A stretch of 64,000 bases of DNA from Altererythrobacter sp. XM-24bin4. GTDB taxonomy: Bacteria > Pseudomonadota > Alphaproteobacteria > Sphingomonadales > Sphingomonadaceae. Under the pieces are notes generated by a model. That model saw nothing but the letters and a program-made list of their open reading frames with translations, did no database searches and had not been told where the DNA came from. The stretch is from the NCBI GenBank assembly GCA_003149575.1, contig QCWG01000001.1, forward strand, positions 1,990,334-2,054,333. Reading direction: 5' to 3'. Numbering within the stretch: position 1 is the first letter of the stretch; each line of letters opens with the position of its first letter. The translations under genes and the position numbers were made by a program. Shown in pieces: positions 25,290 through 34,622 of this stretch.

Positions 25290-26606
25290 TTGACTACTTC
25301 AACCCATTTGCTGCGTCGCAGCCGTTTTCTGCCGCTGTTTTGCACACAGCTGTTCAACGCGTTCAATGACAATCTCTACAAGACCGCGATGGTCCTGTTC
25401 GTGGTCTATACCGTCTATAATGACGAGAGCGCGGAAGGTATTTTCAGCGGCGTCGCGTCATTTCTGTTCATCCTGCCATTCTTTCTTCTGTCCGCGCTAG
25501 CGGGGCAGCTGGCTGACATGCGCGACAAGGCAAAGATCATCCGCACAGTCAAAATGTGCGAAATCGGGTTGATGATCATCGGCGCATCCGGGCTTTATCT
25601 GGCGTGGAAAGGGATCGCTGTCGACACAGTCGCTATCCCGCTGATGTTGCTCGCTCTGCTTTTGACAGGAGTGCAATCCACCTTCCTTGGCCCGATCAAA
25701 TACGCAATCCTGCCACAGCATCTGAAAAAGGATGAAGTGTTGGCCGGGACAGGTCTGGTGGAGGCTGGCACATATATCGCGATTTTGGCGGGCACGATTT
25801 TGGCAGGCTGGATTCCGGTTGAATGGGCCGCTGGCGGTATCATTCTGACCTCCGTGCTTGGCTATCTCACCAGCCGTTCGATCCCGGACGCACCGGCGCA
25901 AGGCAAGGTGGAAAAGCTTGACCGACACATCATCCGTGCATCGATCAACCTGATCCGCAATGTAATGCTGGACCGGCAGATCTTTTACGCAATCATCGCG
26001 ATCAGCTTCTTCTGGACGATCGGCGCAGTGCTGTTCATCCAGTTTCCTCCGCTCGCCAAGAATACATTGATGGCAAGCAAAGAGGTCGCGAGCCTGTTTC
26101 TCGTGATCTTCTCTGTCGGAATTGCGATCGGTTCGGTTTCGATCAACGCGCTGCTGAAGGGCGAGGTGTCGGCCCGCTACTCACCAATCTCCGTGGTCAT
26201 AATGGGCGCATTTGTCGTCGCGTTCTATTTCGTGTGCCGCTTATGGCAATCCTACGAAATAACCGAGATTATGGGTGTGACCGAGTTCTTAGCCTGGCCG
26301 CTGGCAAGTTTGATCATGCTCACCTTGATAGGCATCGCAATCGCAGGCGGCATGTTTGTGGTGCCGCTCTATGCGTTCCTGACGACGCGCTGCGCGCCGG
26401 ATCAAGCCGCACGCACCATCGCTGCGAACAATATCGTCAACTCCGGATCCATGGTTGCAGGGTCGCTCGTTGCGATGGCGCTTAGCGCAATCGGCGTGCC
26501 TGTGGTGGAGCAATTGCTGCTCAGCGCGGGAATGTGTCTGGTTTCGGCGTGGCTGGGCCACCGTTTGCACCAGGCAGAGCTGGACGAAGGGCAAAGCCCT
26601 GCCTGA
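25290..26606 (+). CDS. LplT-like lysophospholipid transporter (MFS)
   Basis: The 438-residue MFS protein has about 12 membrane segments and the LplT-type opening 'FLPLFCTQLFNAFNDNLYKTAM', with 'LRDKAKIIRTVKMCEIGLM' style loop motifs. LplT flips lysophospholipids inward for reacylation, usually fused to or beside an acyltransferase/acyl-ACP synthetase (Aas). None is adjacent here. A TTG start at 25290 is the only one that gives the complete first helix. Confidence 0.82.
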   Translation: MTTSTHLLRRSRFLPLFCTQLFNAFNDNLYKTAMVLFVVYTVYNDESAEGIFSGVASFLFILPFFLLSALAGQLADMRDKAKIIRTVKMCEIGLMIIGASGLYLAWKGIAVDTVAIPLMLLALLLTGVQSTFLGPIKYAILPQHLKKDEVLAGTGLVEAGTYIAILAGTILAGWIPVEWAAGGIILTSVLGYLTSRSIPDAPAQGKVEKLDRHIIRASINLIRNVMLDRQIFYAIIAISFFWTIGAVLFIQFPPLAKNTLMASKEVASLFLVIFSVGIAIGSVSINALLKGEVSARYSPISVVIMGAFVVAFYFVCRLWQSYEITEIMGVTEFLAWPLASLIMLTLIGIAIAGGMFVVPLYAFLTTRCAPDQAARTIAANNIVNSGSMVAGSLVAMALSAIGVPVVEQLLLSAGMCLVSAWLGHRLHQAELDEGQSPA

Positions 26607-26798
26607 TCAGGCGACAAAGACCAATACTGCTGCAAAGACAGAGAAATATACAGTTGCAAAGCCGCGCACATCATCGCAGGTCAGCTTCCACAAGACGTCA
26701 GCCGGAGCCTCATATTCATTGCTGCGTACATGAGCAGGCAGGCTTGCCCGGAACGGGTGGCGCGCTTGCTCGTCGGTCAGGACCAATGCTCTCTTCAT
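26607..26798 (-). CDS. Small tail-anchored-like protein, function unknown
   Basis: The protein has 63 residues: a charged N-terminal half and one C-terminal membrane segment ('GFATVYFSVFAAVLVFVA'). The stop codon abuts the convergent LplT-like gene. No strong ribosome site is visible. The amphipathic front and membrane tail look like a genuine short protein, but I do not recognise a family. Confidence 0.5.
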   Translation of the reverse strand: MKRALVLTDEQARHPFRASLPAHVRSNEYEAPADVLWKLTCDDVRGFATVYFSVFAAVLVFVA

Positions 26799-26937
26799 GG
26801 ATCAGAGTCTTAACCCGATACTAACCATCGTGCGCGGCAGAAATCCTGACTGTCGCAGAGCGGGACATTAAGCATGTGTGTTCATGCTGAGCTGTGGATG
26901 ATTGCCTCTTGAGCGTACCAAAGCTAAGCGGCGAACC

Positions 26938-28599
26938 ATGACAACACGCACAACACCTGACGCAGCAAAACTGCTGGTCGATTGCCTTGCAGAACAAGGC
27001 GCGGACCGTATTTTCACAGTTCCGGGCGAAAGCTTCCTGCAGGTGCTCGATGCGCTGCATGGCCGCGAAGACATTGATGTCGTCACTTGCCGGCAAGAAG
27101 GCGGTGTCAGTTTCATGGCTTGCGCGGATGGAGCCATGACCGGCCGCCCCGGTATCGCCTTCGTAACGCGCGGTCCCGGAGCAACCAATGCCAGCATTGG
27201 GGTGCATGTTGCGCATCAGGATTCGCAGCCGATGATCATGTTTGTGGGCGATGTGGCGCGCGACATGCACGAACGTGAAGGATTTCAGGAAGTCGATTTT
27301 CCTGCGTTCTTCGGCCCGATCTGCAAATGGGCAGCGCGGATCGACAATGCTGACCGGATTCCGGAATTTGTTTCGCGAGCCTATGCGACCGCAATCTCGG
27401 GGCGTCCGGGGCCAGTTGTATTGGCTCTGCCTGAGGACATGCTGGACGATGCGACCTCCGCATCCCCTCGCCCGTTCGTCGTACGGCCGCCGCAAGCGGC
27501 CTGTCCCGATGCGATGCAAACACTGATGGCAATGATAGCAGATGCGGCCAGCCCCATTGCGATTATCGGCGGTGCGGGCTGGAATCCGAAAGCGCGCGAA
27601 CACTTCCAGCAATTCGCTGAACGGAACGGGCTTCCCGTCGCGACTGCTTTTCGGCGTCAGGACGCTATCTCTCCTTCATCGCCGGTTTATGCGGGCAATC
27701 TGGGCTATGGCCCCAATCCGAAACTGGTTGAGCGCGTAAAGCAGGCCGATCTGGTGATCGCAGTGGGTGCGCGGCTTGGTGAAGCAACCACTGATGGTTA
27801 CACTTTCCCGGAGCTTGATCGCGCCGAGCAATTGCTGGTGCATATTCATCCAGACCCCGAAGAACTGCACCGTGTCTACCGCACCGATCTCGCGATCTGT
27901 TGCGCAATGGATGAATTCGCTGAAACTGCTGCCTTGTGGGAAGACAATTCCATCCTGTCTTTCGACGCAGGCGCTGAAGCTCACGCAGAATGGGAGGCTT
28001 GGGCCACCCCTCAGCCGAACGATTTCGCGCTCGACATGGGGCAAGCGGTTGCATTCATGCGCGAAACCCTGCCGTCTGACAGCATCATCTGCAATGGTGC
28101 GGGTAACTTCTCAGGCTGGTGGCACCGCTACTGGCGGTATGAGGGTTTCCCGACGCAACTCGCCCCCACTGCCGGCGCAATGGGCTACGGCGTCCCTGCT
28201 GCCGTTGCCGCTGCGCAGCGCCACCCGGACCGCACGGTGGTTGCGTTGGCCGGTGACGGTGACTTTCTGATGAATGGTCAGGAATTGGCGACAGCCGCAC
28301 AGCATGGGTGCGACATGATCGTGTTGGTCATAGATAATAGTGCCTATGGCACGATCCGCATGCATCAGGAGCGTGAATTCCCCGAACGCGTTTCAGCAAC
28401 AGAACTTGCCAACCCGGATTTCGCGGCGCTCGGCGCAGCGTTCGGGGCTTGGAGTGCGCGGGCTGAAACAACCGATCAGTTCAAGCAAGCTCTTACTGAA
28501 GCGAATACTCGCAAGGGATTACGGATGATCCATTGCAAGATTGACGTTGAACAATTGGCCGCAAGCGGAGCGACGATTAGCGGGCTTCGCAAGCGGTAA
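26938..28599 (+). CDS. Acetolactate-synthase-like ThDP-dependent enzyme
   Basis: The 553 residues comprise an N-terminal Pyr domain with the catalytic-type Glu in 'VPGESFLQVLDAL' (E31), a central FAD/TPP-enzyme domain, and a C-terminal PP domain with 'GDGDFLMNGQELATAAQHG' and its Asn in 'NSAYGTI' for Mg-ThDP binding. It resembles the large subunit of acetolactate synthase and related decarboxylases. No regulatory ilvH subunit follows, so it is probably not the biosynthetic AHAS. The substrate is undetermined. The 3' end overlaps the convergent EVE gene by 23 nt. Confidence 0.85.
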   Translation: MTTRTTPDAAKLLVDCLAEQGADRIFTVPGESFLQVLDALHGREDIDVVTCRQEGGVSFMACADGAMTGRPGIAFVTRGPGATNASIGVHVAHQDSQPMIMFVGDVARDMHEREGFQEVDFPAFFGPICKWAARIDNADRIPEFVSRAYATAISGRPGPVVLALPEDMLDDATSASPRPFVVRPPQAACPDAMQTLMAMIADAASPIAIIGGAGWNPKAREHFQQFAERNGLPVATAFRRQDAISPSSPVYAGNLGYGPNPKLVERVKQADLVIAVGARLGEATTDGYTFPELDRAEQLLVHIHPDPEELHRVYRTDLAICCAMDEFAETAALWEDNSILSFDAGAEAHAEWEAWATPQPNDFALDMGQAVAFMRETLPSDSIICNGAGNFSGWWHRYWRYEGFPTQLAPTAGAMGYGVPAAVAAAQRHPDRTVVALAGDGDFLMNGQELATAAQHGCDMIVLVIDNSAYGTIRMHQEREFPERVSATELANPDFAALGAAFGAWSARAETTDQFKQALTEANTRKGLRMIHCKIDVEQLAASGATISGLRKR

Positions 28600-29035
28600 C
28601 ACGCGGGCTTTGAACCTCGCCTGACAGGCCCCCGCCCATCTCAAGGATAGTGTCCCACTCTGCCTTGGTCAGCTCTGCCACTGACAATCGCCCAAGTCGG
28701 ATAAGCTCGCATTCCGCCAGTTTGGGCTCGGCCTTGATCTGCTTCAGCGTCACCGGCCGATTGAGCTTCGATTTGGGCTTGATCTTTACCGCCGCCCATT
28801 TGCCTTCTGGATCTGTCGGATCGAGGATGCCTTCCACGCTAATCGTCGCAACGCCTACAATTTCCAGCCCTTCGCGCGAGTGGTAGAAAAAGGCTTCCTC
28901 GCCAACTTTCATCGCAGCCAGATTATTCTTTGCGCGATGGTTGCGGACACCATCCCATAGGCCTTCCTTTTCGGCCACAAGATCGTCCCAACTGTATTTG
29001 AAGGGTTCCGATTTCATCAGCCAATAGCGTGCCAA
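28577..29035 (-). CDS. EVE domain-containing protein
   Basis: The 152-residue EVE (PUA-like) protein has 'YWLMKSEPFKYSWDDL' and 'WDGVRNHRAKNNLAAM', then 'EEAFFYHSREGLEIVGVA'. EVE domains bind modified bases in DNA or RNA. A TTG at 29035 is preceded by GGAG at the right distance (GGAGAAAGAAT) and gives the conserved start. Longer forms upstream are not supported. Confidence 0.9.
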   Translation of the reverse strand: MARYWLMKSEPFKYSWDDLVAEKEGLWDGVRNHRAKNNLAAMKVGEEAFFYHSREGLEIVGVATISVEGILDPTDPEGKWAAVKIKPKSKLNRPVTLKQIKAEPKLAECELIRLGRLSVAELTKAEWDTILEMGGGLSGEVQSPRVTACEAR

Positions 29036-29215
29036 ATTCTTTCTCCAAACTGGATTGGTAAACTTTGATAGCCCTACGCAAGCCACGCTTCGGTTTCCAC
29101 CCCGGCTGCGATGAGAAGTCACAATTAACCCGATTTTTAATCATCGGCGTCATACGTAATGCGAGTTAGTCCGTAGGATTGAGGGCAGCGCCGACAAGGC
29201 CTGTAAGACGCAAGA
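29036..29215. promoter_or_regulatory. Divergent intergenic region (EVE / GGDEF-EAL)
   Basis: These 180 bases separate divergent genes and should contain promoters for both. No operator or RNA structure was recognised. Confidence 0.3.
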
Positions 29216-30874
29216 GTGGCTGAAGACGACAACCAGCAAAAGCTAGGCAAAGCCGAGCGCGACATCGTAGCGCTGGGAATTGCAGCGGCAGCGATCATCC
29301 TTTTTGTTGTGACGGGCAGCTCGGTTCTGCCGCTTGTTGCCGCATCGATCATGGGCACCGGAGCCGCGCCGGACAATCTGCTGGTCAATGCCATGTTGCT
29401 CAACATTGCGCTGATGATTTTCGGATGGCGGCGTTATCGCGATCTCACAAGCGAGATTGCGGTGCGGAAGCAGGCTGAAGAAATTGCGCGCAAACTGGCT
29501 GAAACAGACCCCCTGACCAACTGCCTGAACCGCAGAAGTATTGGGAGCGCGACCGAGAAGTTGCGCCGCATGGCCAATGCACGCGGTCAAGCCACCGCGT
29601 TTGTAATGATCGATCTGGACAACTTCAAACAGGTCAATGACATGAATGGCCATGGCATGGGCGACAAGGTGTTGACGGTAATGGCAAAGCGCTTGCGCGA
29701 TGCAGTGCCGGACACGTCACCTGTAGCGCGACTGGGTGGAGACGAGTTTGCGTTCGCAATGTCATACTCGCCTGATCACCCTGAGAAAGTTGATGAGCTG
29801 ATTGCCGTCTTGTTTGAAAAAGTATCTGGCAAGGTCGAGATCGAAGGGTCCAGCGTGGATACGACAATGTCGATCGGCATCTCTACTGACCACGATTTGA
29901 AAGGCAAGGCCGCGGGGATCGAGGACAGCGAAAATCTGATACACCATGCTGACATCGCGATGTATCAGGCAAAGAAGAACGGAAAGAACCGCTATTTCTG
30001 GTTCGAACCTACGATGGAGAATGAGCTACGCTTCCGCAATGAGCTGGAGAATGGCATTCGTCGCGGGTTGAAACGAGGCGAATTCGTCCCGTTCTACGAG
30101 CAGCAGGTTGACATTTCGACTGGCGAATTGGTCGGGTTCGAAATGCTGGCGCGCTGGAAATCGCCTGAGCTTGGCCTGGTCAATCCGGACGTATTCATCC
30201 CGATTGCGGAAGAGATCGGCGTCATTGCCGAGATGTCCGAGCAGTTGATGGTTCAGGCATTCACTGATGCTCAGGCCTGGGATTCCAGCCTGACCCTGTC
30301 AGTCAATATCTCGCCAGTTCAACTGCGTGATCCGTGGTTCTCACAGCGGCTGCTGAAGCTGTTGATTGAGAACAATTTCCCGGCACACCGCTTGGAAATC
30401 GAAGTCACTGAAACCTGTCTGCATGAGAATCTGGGACTGGTGAAATCGATGATCGCCAGCCTGCGCAACCAGGGTGTTCGAGTAAGCCTTGATGATTTCG
30501 GCGCCGGATACTCCAGCCTTTCGCAATTGCGCAGCTTGCCGCTTGACCGGATCAAGATCGATCGCAGCTTTGTCAGCGAGCTCCGCAACAAGGACAGCAG
30601 CAAGATCGTCGACGCGATCATCTCACTAGGTGACGGGTTGCAGATGCCGATCACGGCGGAAGGTATCGAGAACGAAGACATTCTCGCGCAGCTTCGCGAA
30701 ATGGGCGAGCTAAAGGGGCAAGGATATCACTATGGCCGTCCGGAGGATGGATCCCAGATGCTTGAGCGATTGGCAGAGAACGGCAAGCTCGCGAAGACCC
30801 CTCCGGTCGTGACAAAGACCGCTACTGAGGCCGTTGACGAAATCGACGCAGCACAAGAGCAACGCCGCGCATAA
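29216..30874 (+). CDS. Membrane GGDEF-EAL protein (c-di-GMP metabolism)
   Basis: The protein has 552 residues. Two N-terminal membrane segments lie at about 17-45 and 57-72. GGDEF is intact at 174-178 ('RLGGDEF'). The product-inhibition site RxxD upstream of it is absent. The EAL domain begins at about 309, with E-M-L in place of E-A-L but with the glutamate kept. Downstream catalytic motifs are present: 'VNISPVQL', 'EVTET', 'DDFGAGYSS', 'KIDRSF', 'AEGIE' and 'GQGYHYGRP'. Both activities therefore seem possible. The start is GTG at 29216. Confidence 0.92.
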   Translation: MAEDDNQQKLGKAERDIVALGIAAAAIILFVVTGSSVLPLVAASIMGTGAAPDNLLVNAMLLNIALMIFGWRRYRDLTSEIAVRKQAEEIARKLAETDPLTNCLNRRSIGSATEKLRRMANARGQATAFVMIDLDNFKQVNDMNGHGMGDKVLTVMAKRLRDAVPDTSPVARLGGDEFAFAMSYSPDHPEKVDELIAVLFEKVSGKVEIEGSSVDTTMSIGISTDHDLKGKAAGIEDSENLIHHADIAMYQAKKNGKNRYFWFEPTMENELRFRNELENGIRRGLKRGEFVPFYEQQVDISTGELVGFEMLARWKSPELGLVNPDVFIPIAEEIGVIAEMSEQLMVQAFTDAQAWDSSLTLSVNISPVQLRDPWFSQRLLKLLIENNFPAHRLEIEVTETCLHENLGLVKSMIASLRNQGVRVSLDDFGAGYSSLSQLRSLPLDRIKIDRSFVSELRNKDSSKIVDAIISLGDGLQMPITAEGIENEDILAQLREMGELKGQGYHYGRPEDGSQMLERLAENGKLAKTPPVVTKTATEAVDEIDAAQEQRRA

Positions 30875-30936
30875 GTCGCAACCGACTCGACAAATACTGG
30901 ACGCAGACGCGCCCGCCGCATAGAGCGCGTTTCGCT

Positions 30937-31761
30937 ATGCGAGTTGATTTCACCAAGATGCACGGGCTCGGAAATGACTTTGTGATCCTAGATGGTCGCA
31001 AAGAAGCTCTGCCTGTCTTGGATACTGTCACCGCCGCTGCGATCGCGGATCGCCGCAAGGGGATTGGCTGCGATCAACTCATCCTGCTGGAAAACTGTGA
31101 TCAGGGTGACGCGGATTTCCGCATGCGGATATTCAATTCAGATGGCGGCGAAGTGGAAGCATGCGGCAATGCCGCCCGTGCCGTGGCGCTGTTGCATGGA
31201 GTGTCGGCAAAAGTTTTGACTGACGGCGCCGTCATATCGCTGGAACCAACTGATGGCGGCGCAACCGTCGATATGGGTGAACCTCGCTTCGATTGGCAAT
31301 CGATACCGCTCGACTATGCAATGGATACAGCCTCGATGCCGGTCAGTTGGGGGCCGCTATGCAACCCGATTGCCGTCAATGTTGGCAATCCGCATGTGAT
31401 TTTCTTTGTCGGCGATACGGATGCGATCGACCTTGGCAATATCGGCCTTGAGATCGAACATGATCCTTTATTCCCCGAGCGGGTCAATGTGAATGTCGCC
31501 ACAGTGCAGTCCAAAGAGCGGATCAAGCTAAACGTTTGGGAACGCGGCGCCGGCTTGACGCGAGCATGCGGCACAGGTGCTTGCGCGACGGCAGTGGGTG
31601 CCATGAGGCGTGGCTTGGTAGAGCGCAAAGTAATGGTCGAATTGCCCGGAGGGGCGCTTCAAATAAAATGGACTGATGACAACCGCATCCTAATGAGCGG
31701 CCCAGCCACCGAAAGCTTTCGCGGCAGCTTTGAATGGTCGGACTACGCGGACGGCGAATGA
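30937..31761 (+). CDS. dapF: Diaminopimelate epimerase
   Basis: This 274-residue two-base epimerase has the catalytic cysteines C76 in 'EACGNAAR' and C211 in 'RACGTGACA'. It turns LL- into meso-diaminopimelate for peptidoglycan and lysine. Its stop overlaps the next start, so dapF-mtaB-ftsY-ispZ form one coupled run. Confidence 0.97.
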   Translation: MRVDFTKMHGLGNDFVILDGRKEALPVLDTVTAAAIADRRKGIGCDQLILLENCDQGDADFRMRIFNSDGGEVEACGNAARAVALLHGVSAKVLTDGAVISLEPTDGGATVDMGEPRFDWQSIPLDYAMDTASMPVSWGPLCNPIAVNVGNPHVIFFVGDTDAIDLGNIGLEIEHDPLFPERVNVNVATVQSKERIKLNVWERGAGLTRACGTGACATAVGAMRRGLVERKVMVELPGGALQIKWTDDNRILMSGPATESFRGSFEWSDYADGE

Positions 31762-32936
31762 TGAGCGGGCCAGAGCTGATCACATTGGGCTGCCGCCTGA
31801 ATATCGCCGAAAGCGAACGCATGCGCGGTATGCTTTCCGGCGAAGACAATCTGGTGGTGATCAATAGCTGTGCGGTAACTTCCGAAGCGGTCCGTCAGAC
31901 GCGCCAGGCTATTCGCAAGGCGCGGAAGGCGCGGCCCGATGCGCGGCTGTTGGTCACGGGTTGCGCGGCGGATATCGAGCGCGAGCAGATCGCAGACATG
32001 CCTGAGGTAGATGGGCTGATTGCCAACCAGGCAAAGCTTGATCCGCGCGCATGGAATGTGCCGATGGAGGTACCTCCTCTACCGCCAACCCGCACGCGCG
32101 CCTTTATCGCGATCCAAAACGGATGTGACCATGCCTGTACCTTTTGCGTGATTCCGCAAGGGCGCGGGCAAAGCCGTTCGATGACCGTCGATGCGGTCAA
32201 ACGCGAGGTCGAGCAACATCTGGCGCTCGGCGCGCAAGAGGTCGTGCTGACGGGTGTCGACGTGACAAGCTGGGGCTATGACCTGCCCGATAAGCCGCCG
32301 CTCGGTGCAATGGTGGGAGAGATTCTGGATGCTTTTCCAGAGCTGCAACGCTTGCGCATGTCCTCGCTCGACGGAATCGAAATTGACGAACAGTTGTTCG
32401 AGCTTTTCGCCAGCGAGCGTCGATTGATGCCCCATCTCCATCTCTCACTGCAGCATGGGCATGATTTGATCCTCAAGCGCATGAAACGCAGGCATTTGCG
32501 GAATGACGCAGTGGATTTGGTCGCTAAGCTCAAGCGACGCCGTCCGGAGATCGCGATTGGCGCTGACCTGATCGCGGGTTTCCCGACCGAAACCGAAGAA
32601 CACCACCAGGCGAACCTTTCCATTATCCGTGAATGCGACATCGTGCACGGGCACATCTTCCCCTATTCGCCCCGCCCCGGCACACCCGCGGCGCGCATGC
32701 CGCAGCTGGATCGTTCCGCCATCAAGGCACGCGCGAGCGAACTACGCGCGGCAGTCATCGACATGCGCAGCCAATGGTTGCAATCGCTCGTGGGCAAACA
32801 GCTTTCTGTCCTCGCCGAACGCGACGGTACGGGCTATGCGCCGAACTTCGCGCGAGTTTCAGTGCCGCAAGGCATTGCGGCGGGGCAAATCGCCACCATC
32901 TCGCCTGACGAAGTGATTGAGGGAATGCTCGTATGA
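31758..32936 (+). CDS. mtaB: tRNA methylthiotransferase MtaB (radical SAM)
   Basis: The protein has 392 residues. The N-terminal UPF0004 domain has Cys of the first cluster ('ITLGCRLNIAESE', 'INSCAVT', 'VTGCAADI'). The radical-SAM motif is 'CDHACTFCVIPQGRG', and 'SLQHGHDLILKRMKRR' and 'GADLIAGFPTETEE' follow. A TRAM-like end ('SVLAERDGTGYAPNFARVSV') completes it. It converts t6A37 to ms2t6A37 in tRNA. Two ATGs (31758, 31761) are equivalent; the first overlaps the dapF stop as ATGA. Confidence 0.93.
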   Translation: MMSGPELITLGCRLNIAESERMRGMLSGEDNLVVINSCAVTSEAVRQTRQAIRKARKARPDARLLVTGCAADIEREQIADMPEVDGLIANQAKLDPRAWNVPMEVPPLPPTRTRAFIAIQNGCDHACTFCVIPQGRGQSRSMTVDAVKREVEQHLALGAQEVVLTGVDVTSWGYDLPDKPPLGAMVGEILDAFPELQRLRMSSLDGIEIDEQLFELFASERRLMPHLHLSLQHGHDLILKRMKRRHLRNDAVDLVAKLKRRRPEIAIGADLIAGFPTETEEHHQANLSIIRECDIVHGHIFPYSPRPGTPAARMPQLDRSAIKARASELRAAVIDMRSQWLQSLVGKQLSVLAERDGTGYAPNFARVSVPQGIAAGQIATISPDEVIEGMLV

Positions 32937-33871
32937 GCGAGGCGGAAGCCCCGAAAAAGAGCTGGAGCGAGCGTCTGTTTGGCGGCTTTCGCAAAACCTC
33001 TGACCGGTTGAGCGAGAACCTGACCACAGTGGTTAGCACGGCCAAGCTGGACGATGCGACGCTGGACGATGTCGAAGACGCGCTGATTATGTCAGATCTC
33101 GGTCCGTCGGCAGCCGCACGCATTCGCGAGCGCTTGCGTGAAAAACGCTTCGGCCTTGAAATCAGCGAGCGCGAGTTGAAAGAAGCCGTAGCGGAGGAGA
33201 TCGCAGAGATCCTGCGCCCAGTGGCCAAGCCGCTTGAGATCACAGCCTTCCCACGCCCGCAAGTGTTGCTGGTTATCGGCGTCAACGGGTCAGGCAAAAC
33301 AACCACCATCGCCAAGCTCGCGCATCTGCTTCAGGAAGATGATTACGGCGTGATGCTGGCCGCAGGCGATACTTTCCGCGCCGCTGCGATCGGACAACTC
33401 GCCACATGGGCAGAGCGTGTGGGTGTGCCGATTATTCGCGGCCCCGAGGGCGGGGATCCGGCGAGCATCGTTTTTGACGCGGTCAAAGCCGCAACTGACA
33501 CTGGTATTGATGCATTGATCGTCGACACTGCCGGGCGGCTCCAGAACAAACGCGAGCTGATGGATGAGCTTGCGAAGATCCGCAAAGTCCTCGGACGGCT
33601 CAATCCGGAAGCCCCGCATGATGTCATACTCGTGCTTGATGCCACCAACGGCCAGAACGCGCTCGCCCAAATCGACGTGTTCAAGGAAGTGGCTGGGGTG
33701 ACGGGCCTCATCATGACCAAGCTCGATGGCACCGCGCGCGGCGGTGTGCTGGTCGCCGCAGCTGAGCAATACGGCCTGCCGATACATGCTATCGGCGTAG
33801 GCGAGAAAATTGACGATTTGCGTCCGTTCGATCCCGATCTGGTCGCCAAAGTTATTGCAGGGGTGGCGTAA
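32933..33871 (+). CDS. ftsY: Signal recognition particle receptor FtsY
   Basis: The 312 residues comprise an N domain (about 10-80) and a G domain with P-loop 'GVNGSGKTTTIAKL', 'DTAGRLQNK' and 'TKLDGTARGG'. It lacks the long acidic A domain of E. coli FtsY, as many alphaproteobacterial FtsY proteins do. It docks SRP-ribosome complexes at the membrane. It overlaps mtaB by ATGA. Confidence 0.97.
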   Translation: MSEAEAPKKSWSERLFGGFRKTSDRLSENLTTVVSTAKLDDATLDDVEDALIMSDLGPSAAARIRERLREKRFGLEISERELKEAVAEEIAEILRPVAKPLEITAFPRPQVLLVIGVNGSGKTTTIAKLAHLLQEDDYGVMLAAGDTFRAAAIGQLATWAERVGVPIIRGPEGGDPASIVFDAVKAATDTGIDALIVDTAGRLQNKRELMDELAKIRKVLGRLNPEAPHDVILVLDATNGQNALAQIDVFKEVAGVTGLIMTKLDGTARGGVLVAAAEQYGLPIHAIGVGEKIDDLRPFDPDLVAKVIAGVA

Positions 33872-34524
33872 TGTCCGAACAGAGAAGCGCGCCCGCCAAG
33901 AAGGGTTCTGGCTGGCTCAATGTCCTGGTCGATTATGGCCCACTGCTGGTGTTCCTTGGTGTCTATCGCTGGAATGCGCCTGCAGAGGCAAACCCGGCCG
34001 ACGAAATTCTCGCGATCATCTACGGCACCATGGCCTTCATGGCCGCCGCCGTAGTGGCGCTGATCACTTCCAAATGGCGGCTTGGCAAAGTCTCCCCCAT
34101 GCTGTGGTTTTCAACCGCGCTGATCGTGGGATTTGGCGCGCTGACGATATTCTTTGGCGATCCGGTGTTTGTCCAAACAAAGCCGACGATCATCTACGGC
34201 GTCTTGGGTGTCGCATTGCTGATCGGGGTCTGGCGCGGGCGGGCTCTGCTGCAGATATTGCTCGAAGCCGCCTTCGAAGGGCTGACCCATGAGGGCTGGC
34301 TTAAGCTTTCGCGCAATTGGGGCATTTTCTTCCTGGCTTTGGCAGCGCTAAACGAAGGATTGCGCGCAAATCTCAGCTTTGAAAGCTGGCTCTGGGCCAA
34401 GCTATGGGTGTTCTTACCTCTCACATTCCTGTTCACTTTCAGCCAGATACCCATGCTGCTCAAGAACGGGCTGTCATTGGATGATGGCGACGAAGACGCG
34501 GAAACTCCTCCACCAGCGAGTTAA
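33871..34524 (+). CDS. ispZ: Inner-membrane septation protein A family (YciB/IspZ)
   Basis: The 217-residue protein has about five membrane segments and the family motifs 'LLVDYGPLLVFLGVY', 'GALTIFFGDPVFVQTKPTIIYG' and 'FTFSQIPMLLKNG'. YciB-type proteins affect envelope integrity and septation. The start overlaps the ftsY stop by one base (TAATG). The acidic tail is unremarkable. Confidence 0.92.
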   Translation: MSEQRSAPAKKGSGWLNVLVDYGPLLVFLGVYRWNAPAEANPADEILAIIYGTMAFMAAAVVALITSKWRLGKVSPMLWFSTALIVGFGALTIFFGDPVFVQTKPTIIYGVLGVALLIGVWRGRALLQILLEAAFEGLTHEGWLKLSRNWGIFFLALAALNEGLRANLSFESWLWAKLWVFLPLTFLFTFSQIPMLLKNGLSLDDGDEDAETPPPAS

Positions 34525-34622
34525 TCGCGCTCTTGCCATTTTTGTGTCAATCTGCGCAGTGTCCGCGCGTAGCGGGGATTGGCTGACCATTGCCCCCGCG
34601 AAAGCTCATAAGGGGGAGTATA

